Positions 15,861 to 25,773 of a stretch of 51,848 bases of DNA are shown piece after piece. Each line of letters starts with the position of its first letter. The first letter of the stretch is position 1. The notes under the pieces were generated by a model that was given only the letters and a program-made list of their open reading frames with translations, searched no databases and was not told the DNA's origin. This stretch comes from Oscillospiraceae bacterium (lineage in GTDB: Bacteria; Bacillota; Clostridia; Oscillospirales; Ruminococcaceae), in assembly GCA_003516865.1 (NCBI GenBank), contig DPBR01000004.1:11255-63102 (forward strand). Reading direction: 5' to 3'. The position numbers were made by a program, and so were the translations under genes.

Positions 15861-18800
15861 TTAAATATCAAAAAGCGTATATTGAGCGGATTGCTGAAAT
15901 CCCTTGAAAACGCCCATATCTTTCAGCTTTTCGATAACCGTGCTGTTAACGCCGCTCATAGACTGAATTTCATCAATACTCAGAGCTTCGCCGCTGTCGA
16001 TAACTTCCTTGAGCTTCAGCGCAGCCGTTTCTCCGCAGCCGGAAACCGCCATAAACGGCATTCTCAGCTTTCCGTCCTCAACAACGTAAGTTACCGCGTT
16101 TGACAGCTTTGCGTCAACAGGCAGAACGTCAATTCCGCGCGCCATCATCTCGTAAATAAGCAGCAAAACGTCCATAACGTCCTCTTCTTTCGCGGAGGGC
16201 TTCTGATTGCTTCTGATTTCCTCAATGCGCTGTTTAACGGCTGCTTTTCCGCGTAAAATCGTTTCAAGCTCGAGATTATCCGTGTGCTTTGTAAGCGTTG
16301 CCGCGTAAAATTCCGCGGGTTTGTGTATCTTGAACCACGCAAGCTTAACCGCAGCCGTTACATAAGCCGCCGCGTGCGCTTTCGGGAACATATATTTGAT
16401 TTTCTTACAGCTCTCGACGTACCATTCCGGAACGTTATTTTCCTCAAACGCCTTGTAAATGTCCTCGTTAAAGAGCTTTTTCGCGTTGCCCTTACGGGTG
16501 ATTTCCATTATCTTGAACGCAAGCGAAGGCTCGACGCCCTTATGCATAAGGTAAACCATTATGCTGTCGCGCGTTCCTATAACGTCCGAAATCGTGCAGG
16601 TTCCGTTTTTGATTAAATCCTGCGCGTTTCCGAGCCAAACGTCCGTGCCATGTGAAAGTCCCGAAATCTGAAGCAGATCCGAAAAATTCTTCGGCTGAGC
16701 GTCCTGAAGCATCTGCATTGCAAAGCTTGTTCCGAATTCGGGTATTCCGAACGTGCCGCTTTTAACGCCGATATCCTCCTGAAGATTAAGCGGCTCGGTT
16801 GATACGAAAAGCTTGTATACAAGCGGGTCTGAAGTCGGAACGTCCGCAATCTTTATTCCCGTCATATCCTCAAGGTGCTTGTAAAGCGTAGGAACATCGT
16901 GCCCAAGTTCATCAAGTTTAAGTATGGTGTCGTGCAAAGCGTGGAAGTCGAAGTGCGTTGTTATCATATCGCTCTCGGTTTTGTCGGCTGGGTGCTGAAC
17001 GGGAGTGAAATCATAAACCTCGTAATCGTTCGGTACAACAACCATTCCGCCGGGGTGCTGGGAAGTCGTTCTCTTAACGCCCGTACAGCCGATGGTAAGG
17101 CGCTCGATTTCCGCGTCATTGAACGTAAATCCGTGTTCGTCACAATATTTTTTTACAAAGCCAAACGCGGTCTTATCTTTGACTGCGGAAATTGTTCCCG
17201 CCTTGAAAACGTGGTCTTTACCGAACAATTCTTCGGTGTATCTGTGAACCTTTCCCTGAACCTCGCCGGAGAAGTTAAGGTCAATATCGGGCGCTTTATC
17301 ACCCTTGAAGCCAAGGAACGTTTCAAACGGGATATCGTGACCGTCGCGTATCATATCAATTCCGCAGTTCGGACAGTTTTTCGGCGGCAGGTCAAATCCC
17401 GAACCTACCGAACCGTCCGTTACAAACTCGCTGTGGCGGCATTTCGGGCAGCGATAATGCGGCGCGAGCGGATTGACCTCGGAAATGCCAGACATTATCG
17501 CTACAAAAGACGAACCTACCGAACCTCTCGAACCGACAAGATAACCGTTATCCTCCGAGTATTTAACAAGCTTCTGCGCAATCATATAAAGCACCGAGAA
17601 ACCGTACTTTATTATAGACTCAAGCTCTCTTTTTAAGCGGCTTTCAACGATTTCGGGAAGCTCTTTTCCGTCCTCTTTGTACCAAGCGTTGGCTCTTCCC
17701 CAGCACAAATCCTGAAGCTCCTGCTCAGCGCCCTCGATTGACGGAGTAAACGTGCCTTTCGGAATGGGTCTTATGTCGCCGTCAATCATATCCGCAATTT
17801 TATTCGTGTTTGTTACAACAACCTCAAATGCTTTTTCCTTACCGAGATACGAAAATTCTTCAAGCATTTCATCGGTTGTTCGGAAGTACAAATCAGCTTG
17901 ATAATCGGCGTCCTTATATCCCTGACCCGCCTGCAATATTTTACGGAAAATGCCGTCCTCCTTGTCCTTGAAGTGAACGTCGCAGGTTGCCACGCATAGC
18001 TTTCCGTGCTTTTCGGCAAGCCTTACAATCTTCTGATTGAGCAATCTGAGCGCTTCTTCGTCCGGCACCCTGCCCTCGCGCACGAGAAATCTGTTGTTGC
18101 ATATAGGCTGAATTTCATAGTAATCATAAATTGCGGCGATTTTGTCAACTTCTTCCTGCGGCTTATCGTCAAGAATTGCTCTGAAAAGTTCTCCCGCTTC
18201 GCACGCCGAACCGATAATCAACCCCTCGCGGTGCTTCTGGAGTTCCGAAAGCGGGATTCTCGGTTTTTTGTAGAAATAATTAAGGTTTGAGAGCGAAATT
18301 AGCTTGTAAAGATTTTTCAGGCCGACTTTATTCTGCGCTAGAATTATCATATGATAAGTCGGCAGTTTTTTCGCGTCAACGCCGCCGAAAAGGTCGTTGA
18401 GGTCGCCGAGTTTGTTAAGTCTGCCAAGCTTTTCCGCGTCGTTAAGCAAGCACTGAAAAATCTTCGCGAGCATCATCGCGTCGTCAACCGCGCGGTGGTG
18501 GTTGAAATCGCCGAGCTTATACTCCTTTGCAACGGTATCTAGCTTGTGGTTTTTCAGCCGCGGCAAAGCAGCTCTGCAAATGCCCACGGTATCCACAAAA
18601 TTAAATTTATATTCGATATTTTGTCTTGACGAAGCGGCTCTGATAAACGACGTATCAAAGTTTGCGTTATGCGCGACAAGAACGCCTTTTCCCGCGAATT
18701 TTATAAACGCTTCAAGCGCGTCCTTTTCGGAGGGCGCATTCTCAACCATAGCGTCGGTAATTCCCGTAATTTCGGTAATCTGCGCGGGAATGGGCATTTC

Positions 18801-20198
18801 GGGGTTGACAAAAGTTCCGAATTGGTCAATTATTTCACGATTTTTCAGCTTAACAGCTCCGATTTCGGTTATTCTTTCGGTTTTTGGCGAAAGACCCGTT
18901 GTTTCGAGGTCGAACACTATGATTTCGTCGTCAACCGAATAATCGCAGCAGCCAGCGACAAGCGCGGAGCTGTCGTTGACGAAATAAGCCTCAACGCCGT
19001 AAATCATCTTCATCTCCGAGCCGTCTTTTTGAAGCTTTTCAATTGTGTTCATCGCTTCGGGATAGCTCTGGAGATTGCCGTGGTCGGTTATTGCAACGGC
19101 GCGGTGTCCCCACGCGTTCGCCTGCTTAACGAGCTCGCCTGCGGGAGTTGTAGCGTCCATATCCGACATATTAGTATGCATATGCAGTTCAACACGCTTC
19201 TGCTCGGCGTTATCGCTGCGGCTCTTAACCTTTATTGAAGCCATTGAATCCGGACGGAAATTCAGGCTCTTTGTAAACTGGTCGAACTCGAATTTTCCCG
19301 AAACAATAATTGATTTTCCATCGGAAATATTCGATTTTACAGCTTCCTCGTTCGCCGCCTCGGTTATAATTTTAAGTATCTGCGAGGACGTTTTATCCGA
19401 AAAATACGCCGTGAAAATCAGCGTTTTTTTATCGCGCGACAGCTTGTCCTCCGTCTTGAAAACAGTACCCCAGAGCGTTGCCGCGTCCTGCTCGGAAAAA
19501 GGCTCCGACATCGGCACGGGCGCGTCGAAATTGCCCTTCCCGAAAAACAGCTTAGCGTTATTGTCAAAATGGGGGTTCTCAAACGGCAGGAGCGTTTCCT
19601 CCGGTTCGGTCAGAAACTGCGGTCTTCTCCCGCGTGAACCGCCGCCAGCGTATTTCGGTTTTGCAGGCTTCGGTGCTTCGCTCGTTACCGAAACCTTTTC
19701 AACGGGCGCTTCGCGGCTGACATATTCTTCAACGTCAAGCTCGTTGTCGGAAGAAAGAATTACGCTTATATTTTTATCGAAAATTCCCTTTACATAAGCT
19801 TCAATTTTCTTGTCAATTCCCATTCCGAGGAGCATTGACTTACCGCCGCTTTTAAGCGAAATCTCAAAAGTTTGTCCATCGTCGTCGATAACCGCGTTAT
19901 CAAAATAACCGTTTATGCTGACAAATTTCTTCTTCAGCAGCTCGAAAATTTCGTATAAATAGCTTGTCGAAAAAAGCTCGGAATAATACTTCGGATAAAT
20001 AGCGGCTTCAGCGTCAAGCTTTTTTGAGATTGCTTCGGAAGCCGCAAAAAGCTCTTTCATCGGCACAAGCTCTGAAAATTCGACATTAAAATTAAGCTCG
20101 TTTTTCGCTCTTTTGTGGGCGATTTTGAGAACGTTTCCCTCGGCGATTACCGCTGAAAAATCAATATCCTCAAACAATTCTTTAAGCGTACCGGACAT
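15861..20198 (-). CDS. polC: DNA polymerase III alpha subunit, Gram-positive type
   Basis: Main replicative polymerase of Firmicutes, working at the fork with the beta clamp and the clamp loader. The 1445-residue order is: N-terminal domain, OB domain about 235-325, PHP domain from about 336 (ELHMHTNMSDMDA) split by an inserted DEDDh 3'-5' exonuclease at about 425-590 (VFDLETTGLS, HNANFDTSFI, HRAVDDAMM), the Pol3 polymerase core with a zinc-binding CPKC...CPNC segment and the catalytic PDIDLNFSGE, and a C-terminal helix-hairpin-helix-type end. The C-terminus YTLFDI could be the clamp-binding motif. It lies 11 nt after ispG and ends the hom-polC cluster. Only a weak hairpin overlaps its stop (15847-15861). 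Confidence 0.98.
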   Translation of the reverse strand: MSGTLKELFEDIDFSAVIAEGNVLKIAHKRAKNELNFNVEFSELVPMKELFAASEAISKKLDAEAAIYPKYYSELFSTSYLYEIFELLKKKFVSINGYFDNAVIDDDGQTFEISLKSGGKSMLLGMGIDKKIEAYVKGIFDKNISVILSSDNELDVEEYVSREAPVEKVSVTSEAPKPAKPKYAGGGSRGRRPQFLTEPEETLLPFENPHFDNNAKLFFGKGNFDAPVPMSEPFSEQDAATLWGTVFKTEDKLSRDKKTLIFTAYFSDKTSSQILKIITEAANEEAVKSNISDGKSIIVSGKFEFDQFTKSLNFRPDSMASIKVKSRSDNAEQKRVELHMHTNMSDMDATTPAGELVKQANAWGHRAVAITDHGNLQSYPEAMNTIEKLQKDGSEMKMIYGVEAYFVNDSSALVAGCCDYSVDDEIIVFDLETTGLSPKTERITEIGAVKLKNREIIDQFGTFVNPEMPIPAQITEITGITDAMVENAPSEKDALEAFIKFAGKGVLVAHNANFDTSFIRAASSRQNIEYKFNFVDTVGICRAALPRLKNHKLDTVAKEYKLGDFNHHRAVDDAMMLAKIFQCLLNDAEKLGRLNKLGDLNDLFGGVDAKKLPTYHMIILAQNKVGLKNLYKLISLSNLNYFYKKPRIPLSELQKHREGLIIGSACEAGELFRAILDDKPQEEVDKIAAIYDYYEIQPICNNRFLVREGRVPDEEALRLLNQKIVRLAEKHGKLCVATCDVHFKDKEDGIFRKILQAGQGYKDADYQADLYFRTTDEMLEEFSYLGKEKAFEVVVTNTNKIADMIDGDIRPIPKGTFTPSIEGAEQELQDLCWGRANAWYKEDGKELPEIVESRLKRELESIIKYGFSVLYMIAQKLVKYSEDNGYLVGSRGSVGSSFVAIMSGISEVNPLAPHYRCPKCRHSEFVTDGSVGSGFDLPPKNCPNCGIDMIRDGHDIPFETFLGFKGDKAPDIDLNFSGEVQGKVHRYTEELFGKDHVFKAGTISAVKDKTAFGFVKKYCDEHGFTFNDAEIERLTIGCTGVKRTTSQHPGGMVVVPNDYEVYDFTPVQHPADKTESDMITTHFDFHALHDTILKLDELGHDVPTLYKHLEDMTGIKIADVPTSDPLVYKLFVSTEPLNLQEDIGVKSGTFGIPEFGTSFAMQMLQDAQPKNFSDLLQISGLSHGTDVWLGNAQDLIKNGTCTISDVIGTRDSIMVYLMHKGVEPSLAFKIMEITRKGNAKKLFNEDIYKAFEENNVPEWYVESCKKIKYMFPKAHAAAYVTAAVKLAWFKIHKPAEFYAATLTKHTDNLELETILRGKAAVKQRIEEIRSNQKPSAKEEDVMDVLLLIYEMMARGIDVLPVDAKLSNAVTYVVEDGKLRMPFMAVSGCGETAALKLKEVIDSGEALSIDEIQSMSGVNSTVIEKLKDMGVFKGFQQSAQYTLFDI

Positions 20199-20209
20199 AT
20201 TTTATCCTT

Positions 20210-21238
20210 TCAAAGTAAATCAATTTCTTTTTTCAGCTCGGATAAGAGCATTTTTTCGGGAACTTTTCTCAGAATTTGCCCCTTTCGGAAAATCAAGCCC
20301 TCGCCGTTTCCTCCGGCAATTCCTATATCAGCCTCGCGCGCTTCTCCCGGACCGTTTACCACGCAGCCCATAACCGCGACTTTAATCGGCTTTTTCACAT
20401 CGGCAAGCAGCTTTTCCACTTCGCCCGCAAGTGAAATCAGGTCGATTTTCGTTCTTCCGCAAGTCGGACAGGAAACGATTTCCGCGCCTTCGTACAGCCC
20501 GCAGGCTTTTAGTATATCCTTTGCCGCGTAAACCTCTTTAATCGGGTCAGCCGTGAGCGAAACGCGTATCGTCGAGCCTATCCCATCGCACAAAAGCGAG
20601 CCTATTCCAACGGCGGACTTGATTATACCCATTCTTTCGGTTCCCGCCTCGGTAACTCCCAGATGAAGAGGATAGTCCGTTTTCTGCGCAAGCAGCCTGT
20701 AAGCGGCAATCATAAGCCTTACGCTTGACGATTTTATGCTGATTACAATATCGTCAAAATCAAATTTATTCAGTAATTTAACGTGTTCCAGAGCGCTTTC
20801 AACCAGCGCTTCGGGAGTTGGACTTCCGTACTTTTCAAGAAGCCTTTTTTCCAAAGAACCCGAATTTACGCCTATCCTTATCGGAATATTTTTTGCTCTG
20901 CAAGCGTCCGCAACAGCTTTTACGCCATCTTCCGAGCCGATATTTCCGGGGTTTATGCGGATTTTGTCAACTCCGCGCTCTACGCACGCAAGTGCAATCT
21001 TGTAATCGAAGTGAATATCCGCGACAATCGGCACGTTTACCGCATTTTTCAGCGCTTCAATAAGCGCCGCGTTTTCAACCCTCGGAACTGCGGCGCGAAT
21101 AATCTCACAGCCTGCTTTTTCAAGCTCAACAGCCTGCTTAACGCTGTTTTCAACATCGTCTGCGGGAACGTTAAGCATTGACTGAATATAGATTTTTTCG
21201 CCGCCAAAAACGCAATTTCCGATTTTTACCTTCTTCAT
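20210..21238 (-). CDS. ispG: 4-hydroxy-3-methylbut-2-enyl diphosphate synthase
   Basis: [4Fe-4S] enzyme of the MEP isoprenoid pathway converting MEcPP to HMBPP. The 342-residue length is the usual bacterial form without the plant-type insert. Cluster Cys lie in ISCPTCGR-type EIVSCPTCGRTKID and VMGCVVNGPGEA; GIIKSAVGIGSLL is typical of the TIM barrel. ATG at 21238 has GAGG 7 nt upstream, placed across the end of rseP. It is part of a cluster with dxr, uppS and cdsA that supplies the lipid carrier for the cell wall. Confidence 0.97.
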   Translation of the reverse strand: MKKVKIGNCVFGGEKIYIQSMLNVPADDVENSVKQAVELEKAGCEIIRAAVPRVENAALIEALKNAVNVPIVADIHFDYKIALACVERGVDKIRINPGNIGSEDGVKAVADACRAKNIPIRIGVNSGSLEKRLLEKYGSPTPEALVESALEHVKLLNKFDFDDIVISIKSSSVRLMIAAYRLLAQKTDYPLHLGVTEAGTERMGIIKSAVGIGSLLCDGIGSTIRVSLTADPIKEVYAAKDILKACGLYEGAEIVSCPTCGRTKIDLISLAGEVEKLLADVKKPIKVAVMGCVVNGPGEAREADIGIAGGNGEGLIFRKGQILRKVPEKMLLSELKKEIDLL

Positions 21239-21242
21239 CAAA

Positions 21243-22415
21243 TTACCTCGCAAAAAGCTTTGAAATATCGTTAAATGAAATCACAATAATAAACAACAGC
21301 AAAAGAGCCATACCCGCGAAGTGAATCATACCCTCGACCTGCTGTTTAACGGGCTTTCTGCGGATAAGCTCGACAATCAGGAAAATCAGTCTTGCTCCGT
21401 CAAGTCCGGGTATCGGAAGAAGGTTAAACACACCGACGTTTATCGACAAAAACGCCATTACGCTCATAAAATCGGAGAAAGTGTACGTTTTAACAGCCTC
21501 GGTTATTACAGAGCCAACGCCGATAGGCCCCGAAAAATCATTCAGTCCGTATTTTCCCTTAACTATGTCAACAATCGTAAGCAAAATAATTCTCGCCTTT
21601 GAGGAGCTCTCGCGAAATCCCATACTGACAACGTTTCCGAAGTTCTTTTCAAGACGATAAACAAAAAAATCAAAGTAAACTCCGCTTGAACCGTCCTGAC
21701 GATTAGTCGTCATAAATTCAACGTCCTTAAGCAAAACCGTTTCGCCGTTTCTCCTCACGGTTATATCGAAAACAAGGTTTCCCGCCTCGTTTTTTCTGTC
21801 GCTTGACTGCATTTTGTAGGTTATATCCGACGCAGAATAAATCGGAAGTCCCTCTATATTCAGAATTTCATCGTTTACCATAAGCTGAGAACTGCTCACG
21901 CTCTGTTCCCTAAACTCGCTCACGGTTGTGGAGGCTATCGCCTCGGAAGTGCAAAGCGAAATCACCACAACGATAAAGCCGAGAATAAGATTCATCAGCG
22001 GTCCGCAGACAAGTACAATCATTCTCTGCCAGACGGGCTTTCTGTTGAACGCGCGGGGATTTGGCTCGACAATTTCGCCCTTTTCCTCGTCAAAATCCTC
22101 GATATCCGTTTCAAACGCGCAGTATCCTCCCACGGGAAACGCGCGGACAACATACTCTGTTTCTTTCCCCTGCTTTCTGAACAGCGCGGGACCCATTCCG
22201 AACGCAAACTGCTTTACATAAATTCCGCAGGCTTTTGCCGCGGCGAAGTGTCCGAGTTCGTGAACCATTATTATCAACAGAAATACAAGCACTGCGACAA
22301 CAATGGGAAAAATGTTCATAAAAACGTCATAAGCCAAATATCTAAGCAGAACAAACGCTCCCACAACGAGAACTAGCGCGAGAATTGAAATTAATCTTTT
22401 TGCTTTTACCGACAT
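21243..22415 (-). CDS. rseP: Site-2 intramembrane zinc protease
   Basis: Membrane-embedded M50B protease of the RseP/RasP type that cuts anti-sigma factors and leftover signal peptides. The zinc motif HELGH lies in VHELGHFAAAKACG (about residue 55), a PDZ-like domain follows (about 165-260), and the second motif NLLPIPGLDGARL holds the Asp zinc ligand. Four hydrophobic segments fit the family. ATG 22415 is preceded by GGAGG (6 nt); an upstream in-frame extension overlaps the end of dxr and is not supported. Usual dxr-rseP-ispG order. Confidence 0.96.
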   Translation of the reverse strand: MSVKAKRLISILALVLVVGAFVLLRYLAYDVFMNIFPIVVAVLVFLLIIMVHELGHFAAAKACGIYVKQFAFGMGPALFRKQGKETEYVVRAFPVGGYCAFETDIEDFDEEKGEIVEPNPRAFNRKPVWQRMIVLVCGPLMNLILGFIVVVISLCTSEAIASTTVSEFREQSVSSSQLMVNDEILNIEGLPIYSASDITYKMQSSDRKNEAGNLVFDITVRRNGETVLLKDVEFMTTNRQDGSSGVYFDFFVYRLEKNFGNVVSMGFRESSSKARIILLTIVDIVKGKYGLNDFSGPIGVGSVITEAVKTYTFSDFMSVMAFLSINVGVFNLLPIPGLDGARLIFLIVELIRRKPVKQQVEGMIHFAGMALLLLFIIVISFNDISKLFAR

Positions 22416-22425
22416 ATTTCCTCCA

Positions 22426-23559
22426 TTAAACCGCAGAAAAAACATATTCTTCCGCAGCAGCTCTTGTGTTAAGAATATCCGAAAGCGCGGGATTATGTAT
22501 ATATTCTACGTCGGAAAGCGCGCTGTTAACCATTTCTCCTATCTGAAGAAAACCGATTTTTTCTTCAAGGAAGAGCGAAACCGCCGCTTCATTTGCACAA
22601 TTTACTATACAAGGCGCGTTTCCGCCCATTTCAATAGCCTTTTTCGCAGCGGAAAGACAGCTGAAAACCTTTTTGTCAGGCTTTTCAAAAGTAAGCGAAC
22701 CGACTTCCGTCAACGACAGCTTTTTCGCCGGACAAGGGAAACGATTCGGCGCGGTCAGCGCGAACTGTATCGGAATACGCATATCCGCGCTTCCGAGTTG
22801 AGCGATAATAGCGCCGTCCTCAAACTCGACAGCGGAATGAAGAACGCTCTGCCGATGAACCGTAATTTCAATCTGCGCGGGTTTTACGCCGAAAAGCCAG
22901 ACCGCCTCGATAAGTTCAAGTCCTTTATTCATCATAGTTGCGCTGTCAATCGTAACCTTTTCGCCCATTTTCCAGTTCGGGTGTCTGAGAGCCTGCTCTT
23001 TTGTGATATTTTCAAGCTCTGCGCGCGTCCTGCCGAAAAACGGTCCTCCCGACGCAGTAAGGATAATCTTTGAAACTTTGTTTTCACCCGCGCCGAGAAG
23101 GCATTGATAAATCGCGGAATGTTCGCTGTCGATAGGCGTTATTTCAACGTTTTTCTCGCGAGCCGCTTTCATTACAATCTCGCCGCCCGCGACAAGCGTT
23201 TCTTTATTTGCAAGCGCGACATTATTTCCAACGCTGATTGCCGCAAGCGTCGGCAGCAATCCCGCCATTCCCACAACAGCGTTTACCGTCTTATCGCAGG
23301 AAACCGCTGAAAGGTCGCAGAGCCCGTCGCTTCCGGCAAGAATTTTCGTATTCAAATCCGAAAGCCGCCGTTTGATTTCAGAATAATTGCTCTCGTCTGA
23401 AACAGCGACATATTCGGGCAAAAACTCACGCGCTTGCTTTTCCAAAAGGTCAAGATTTTTATGCGCTGACAGACCCTTAATCCTGATATTATGCGCACGG
23501 CAAACTTCAATTGTCTGCGTGCCAATCGAACCGGTCGAACCTAAAAGTACAATTTCCAT
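22426..23559 (-). CDS. dxr: 1-deoxy-D-xylulose 5-phosphate reductoisomerase
   Basis: Second enzyme of the MEP pathway, NADPH-dependent. 377 residues, normal. The nucleotide-binding loop GSTGSIGTQTIEV is at the N-terminus; the metal and substrate centre is in PIDSEHSAIYQCL, followed by ATMMNKGLELIEA. AAGGAG precedes the ATG. A hairpin lies in the 64-bp gap to the upstream cdsA gene. Confidence 0.97.
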   Translation of the reverse strand: MEIVLLGSTGSIGTQTIEVCRAHNIRIKGLSAHKNLDLLEKQAREFLPEYVAVSDESNYSEIKRRLSDLNTKILAGSDGLCDLSAVSCDKTVNAVVGMAGLLPTLAAISVGNNVALANKETLVAGGEIVMKAAREKNVEITPIDSEHSAIYQCLLGAGENKVSKIILTASGGPFFGRTRAELENITKEQALRHPNWKMGEKVTIDSATMMNKGLELIEAVWLFGVKPAQIEITVHRQSVLHSAVEFEDGAIIAQLGSADMRIPIQFALTAPNRFPCPAKKLSLTEVGSLTFEKPDKKVFSCLSAAKKAIEMGGNAPCIVNCANEAAVSLFLEEKIGFLQIGEMVNSALSDVEYIHNPALSDILNTRAAAEEYVFSAV

Positions 23560-23573
23560 CTTTTCTCCTTTAA

Positions 23574-23606
23574 AAATCTAAAGGGAGAAAACTTCTGTTT
23601 CCTCCC
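23574..23606 (-). terminator. Hairpin between cdsA and dxr (attenuator or partial terminator)
   Basis: Stem GGGAGGAAAC / GTTTTCTCCC (10 bp, one G-U) with an AGAA loop, then TTTAGATTTTT. It lies between cdsA and dxr, so readthrough must occur if the whole cluster is one transcript. Confidence 0.6.
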
Positions 23607-23623
23607 CCCTGACAGAGAACTTA

Positions 23624-24472
23624 TTACATTATCGGTGAAACAAAGCTGTAAACCACATATACAAAAGGCGCGACAAACAGAACGCTGTCAAAACGGTCGA
23701 GAATACCACCGTGACCCGGCATCAGATTTCCAAAATCCTTAACGTCATACTGACGCTTTATGACAGACATCGACAAATCTCCCAACACGCCCGCCACGCT
23801 CGCCACCATTCCTATGGGAATAAGCAGGGCGTAGTTCATCTTGTAAATTTCTTCGCTCGGTAAAATCAGGTTATACACAAGGCACTGAGCCGTCACGACA
23901 ATTCCGACCATAACAATTCCGCCAATCAGCCCTTCAACCGTTTTCTTTGGACTTATTGAGGGGCAAAGCTTATGTTTGCCGAAGAATGTACCGACAAAAT
24001 ATGCTCCGGAGTCCCCAATCCAAGCGCAAAAAAGAAGATAAACCAGCATAAATACGCCCGGAAGATAACCGCCCTCGGCATACCACGGGAGATTTCTCAC
24101 GAAAATAATACAGCTTAGCGAAATGGGTATTGCAATCCCTGCGCTTCCGCATGCCGCTATTTCGACAAATTTTATCTTCTTGTGCATTGCAAGCATTATA
24201 ACAAGCAATATCATTATATACACAAGACACGCCATAACCCAAAAAGTTTTCAGAAAATCAAAAGTAAGAAGCGACGGCGTTGCAAGTGCGAAAATCACGC
24301 AAAAACAGGTCAGAAATCTATGCTTATCGCATTTTATTGCGCGAATAAGCTCAAAAGTACCTATTCCGCTGAAAAGAGATATCAATACAAGATAAACCGC
24401 AAGCTTATCTATAATTAGCGCCGAAACTCCGATTACCATTGCAACCAGCGCCGAAATAATTCTTTTAAGCAT
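23624..24472 (-). CDS. cdsA: Phosphatidate cytidylyltransferase
   Basis: Makes CDP-diacylglycerol from phosphatidate and CTP at the membrane. 282 residues with about seven to eight membrane segments. The CDS signature is intact near the C-terminus: SVIKRQYDVKDFGN followed by PGHGGILDRFD, with SPKKTVEG ahead of it. Start ATG with AAAGG 6 nt upstream. It follows uppS by about 24 nt in the usual frr-uppS-cdsA-dxr order. Confidence 0.97.
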   Translation of the reverse strand: MLKRIISALVAMVIGVSALIIDKLAVYLVLISLFSGIGTFELIRAIKCDKHRFLTCFCVIFALATPSLLTFDFLKTFWVMACLVYIMILLVIMLAMHKKIKFVEIAACGSAGIAIPISLSCIIFVRNLPWYAEGGYLPGVFMLVYLLFCAWIGDSGAYFVGTFFGKHKLCPSISPKKTVEGLIGGIVMVGIVVTAQCLVYNLILPSEEIYKMNYALLIPIGMVASVAGVLGDLSMSVIKRQYDVKDFGNLMPGHGGILDRFDSVLFVAPFVYVVYSFVSPIM

Positions 24473-24496
24473 AATCAGCCTTTCAGGTAAGATACG

Positions 24497-25201
24497 TCAA
24501 ATTCCGCCGAACCTGCGGTTTCTTCCCGCATACTCCGCCATGGCGCTCTCCAAGTCTTTTTTTGTAAAATCGGGCCAAAGAACGTCCATAAAAACGAACT
24601 CGGCATATGCCGCCTGCCAAATCAAAAAATTTGACAAACGCTTTTCACCGCTCGGTCTGATTATCAAGTCAAGCGGAGGCATTTCGCTTGTGTAAAGGTG
24701 CTTTTCAATAAGCTCTTCGCTTATTTCATCAGGATTTATCATGCCGGAAACACATTCATTGGCAATGCTCTTCGCCGCACGAACCAACTCCGCTCTCCCG
24801 CCGTAATTCAGCGCAATTCCCACGATGAACGCGGTGTTGTCCCGAGAACGCTCCTGTATTTCAACAAGCTCCTCGCGGATATCTTCGTCAAACCTCGAAA
24901 TATCTCCCAGAATAATTACCCGCGTTTCATTCTTGACGGTATCTCTTATATCCTTAATATACCGCCTGAGCAGGTTCATTATTCCTTTTATTTCATCATC
25001 GGGACGGCTCCAGTTTTCCGTCGAAAACGCATAAAATGTCGCGCATTTAACGCCAAGCTCCTTGCACCAATCTATGCAGTTCTTAAAAACGTCCGCGCCT
25101 TTTGAGTGACCCATTGTCCGCGGAAGCAGACGTTTTTTTGCCCAGCGCCCGTTTCCGTCCATAATAAAGCCGATATGAGCAGGAATTTGAATATTATCCA
25201 T
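24497..25201 (-). CDS. uppS: Undecaprenyl diphosphate synthase
   Basis: Cis-prenyltransferase that builds the C55 lipid carrier for peptidoglycan. The 234-residue protein has FIMDGNGRWAKKR (catalytic Asp), the FAFSTENW-type segment FYAFSTENWSRP, and LDLIIRPSGEKRLSNFL near the end, where many homologues have RTGGE. Start: the ATG at 25201 overlaps the frr stop (TGATG), so translation is coupled; the SD, AAGGA, is unusually far (14 nt). Confidence 0.97.
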   Translation of the reverse strand: MDNIQIPAHIGFIMDGNGRWAKKRLLPRTMGHSKGADVFKNCIDWCKELGVKCATFYAFSTENWSRPDDEIKGIMNLLRRYIKDIRDTVKNETRVIILGDISRFDEDIREELVEIQERSRDNTAFIVGIALNYGGRAELVRAAKSIANECVSGMINPDEISEELIEKHLYTSEMPPLDLIIRPSGEKRLSNFLIWQAAYAEFVFMDVLWPDFTKKDLESAMAEYAGRNRRFGGI

Positions 25202-25755
25202 CAAATCGACATTATTTCCTTATCCTTTTCTTCGCCTATTTTGTCTATTTGCTCAATATACTTATCCGTTACCTTCTGGATATCCTTTTCCGCTTCCTTA
25301 ACGTCGTCCTCAGTAATTTCATTTGCCTTTTTCTTCGCCTTAATCTTATCCATACCGTCGCGGCGAACGTTTCTAATTGCAACCTTGCTTTCCTCGCAGG
25401 TCTTGCTTACGGTTTTGCAGAGTTCTTTTCTGCGCTCCTCGGTAAGCTGCGGGAATGCAATTCTCAGAACAGTTCCGTCATTTGTGGGGTTAATTCCGAG
25501 TTCTGAAGCCTGAATTGCCTTTTCAATAGCTTTAAGCTGAGATTTGTCGTACGGCGAAACGATAAGAATTCTCGCCTCAGCAACGGAAATCGACGCCATC
25601 TGATTTATGGGCGTTTCAGCGCCATAGTAATTAACAAAAATCCTGTCGAGAACAGCGGGGTTTGCCCTTCCCGCGCGGATTGAAGCAAGCTCGCTCTGAA
25701 GCGCGGTTATGCACTTTTCCATTCTTTGTTTTGTATTATCAATAATTTCTTTCAT
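25201..25755 (-). CDS. frr: Ribosome recycling factor
   Basis: Splits the post-termination ribosome together with EF-G. 184 residues, the normal length. Signature segments: ELASIRAGRANPAVLDRIFVNYYG near the N-terminus and KAIQASELGINPTNDG in the middle, then a long coiled coil to the C-terminus (VRRDGMDKIKAKKKANEIT). AAGGGGG-type SD ahead of the ATG. pyrH-frr-uppS is the standard order. Confidence 0.98.
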   Translation of the reverse strand: MKEIIDNTKQRMEKCITALQSELASIRAGRANPAVLDRIFVNYYGAETPINQMASISVAEARILIVSPYDKSQLKAIEKAIQASELGINPTNDGTVLRIAFPQLTEERRKELCKTVSKTCEESKVAIRNVRRDGMDKIKAKKKANEITEDDVKEAEKDIQKVTDKYIEQIDKIGEEKDKEIMSI

Positions 25756-25773
25756 AATAAAATCCCCCTTATA

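Noticed and set aside
15847..15861. ATCAACA-T-TGTTGAT repeat at the polC stop as a terminator
   Set aside because: Perfect but with a 1-nt centre; only about 5 bp can form in RNA, and the T tract is poor, so it was not listed.
16875..17636. 253-codon open frame on the plus strand inside polC
   Set aside because: Antisense to conserved PolC polymerase sequence; residue make-up (Arg/Val/Phe-rich) is typical of shadow frames.
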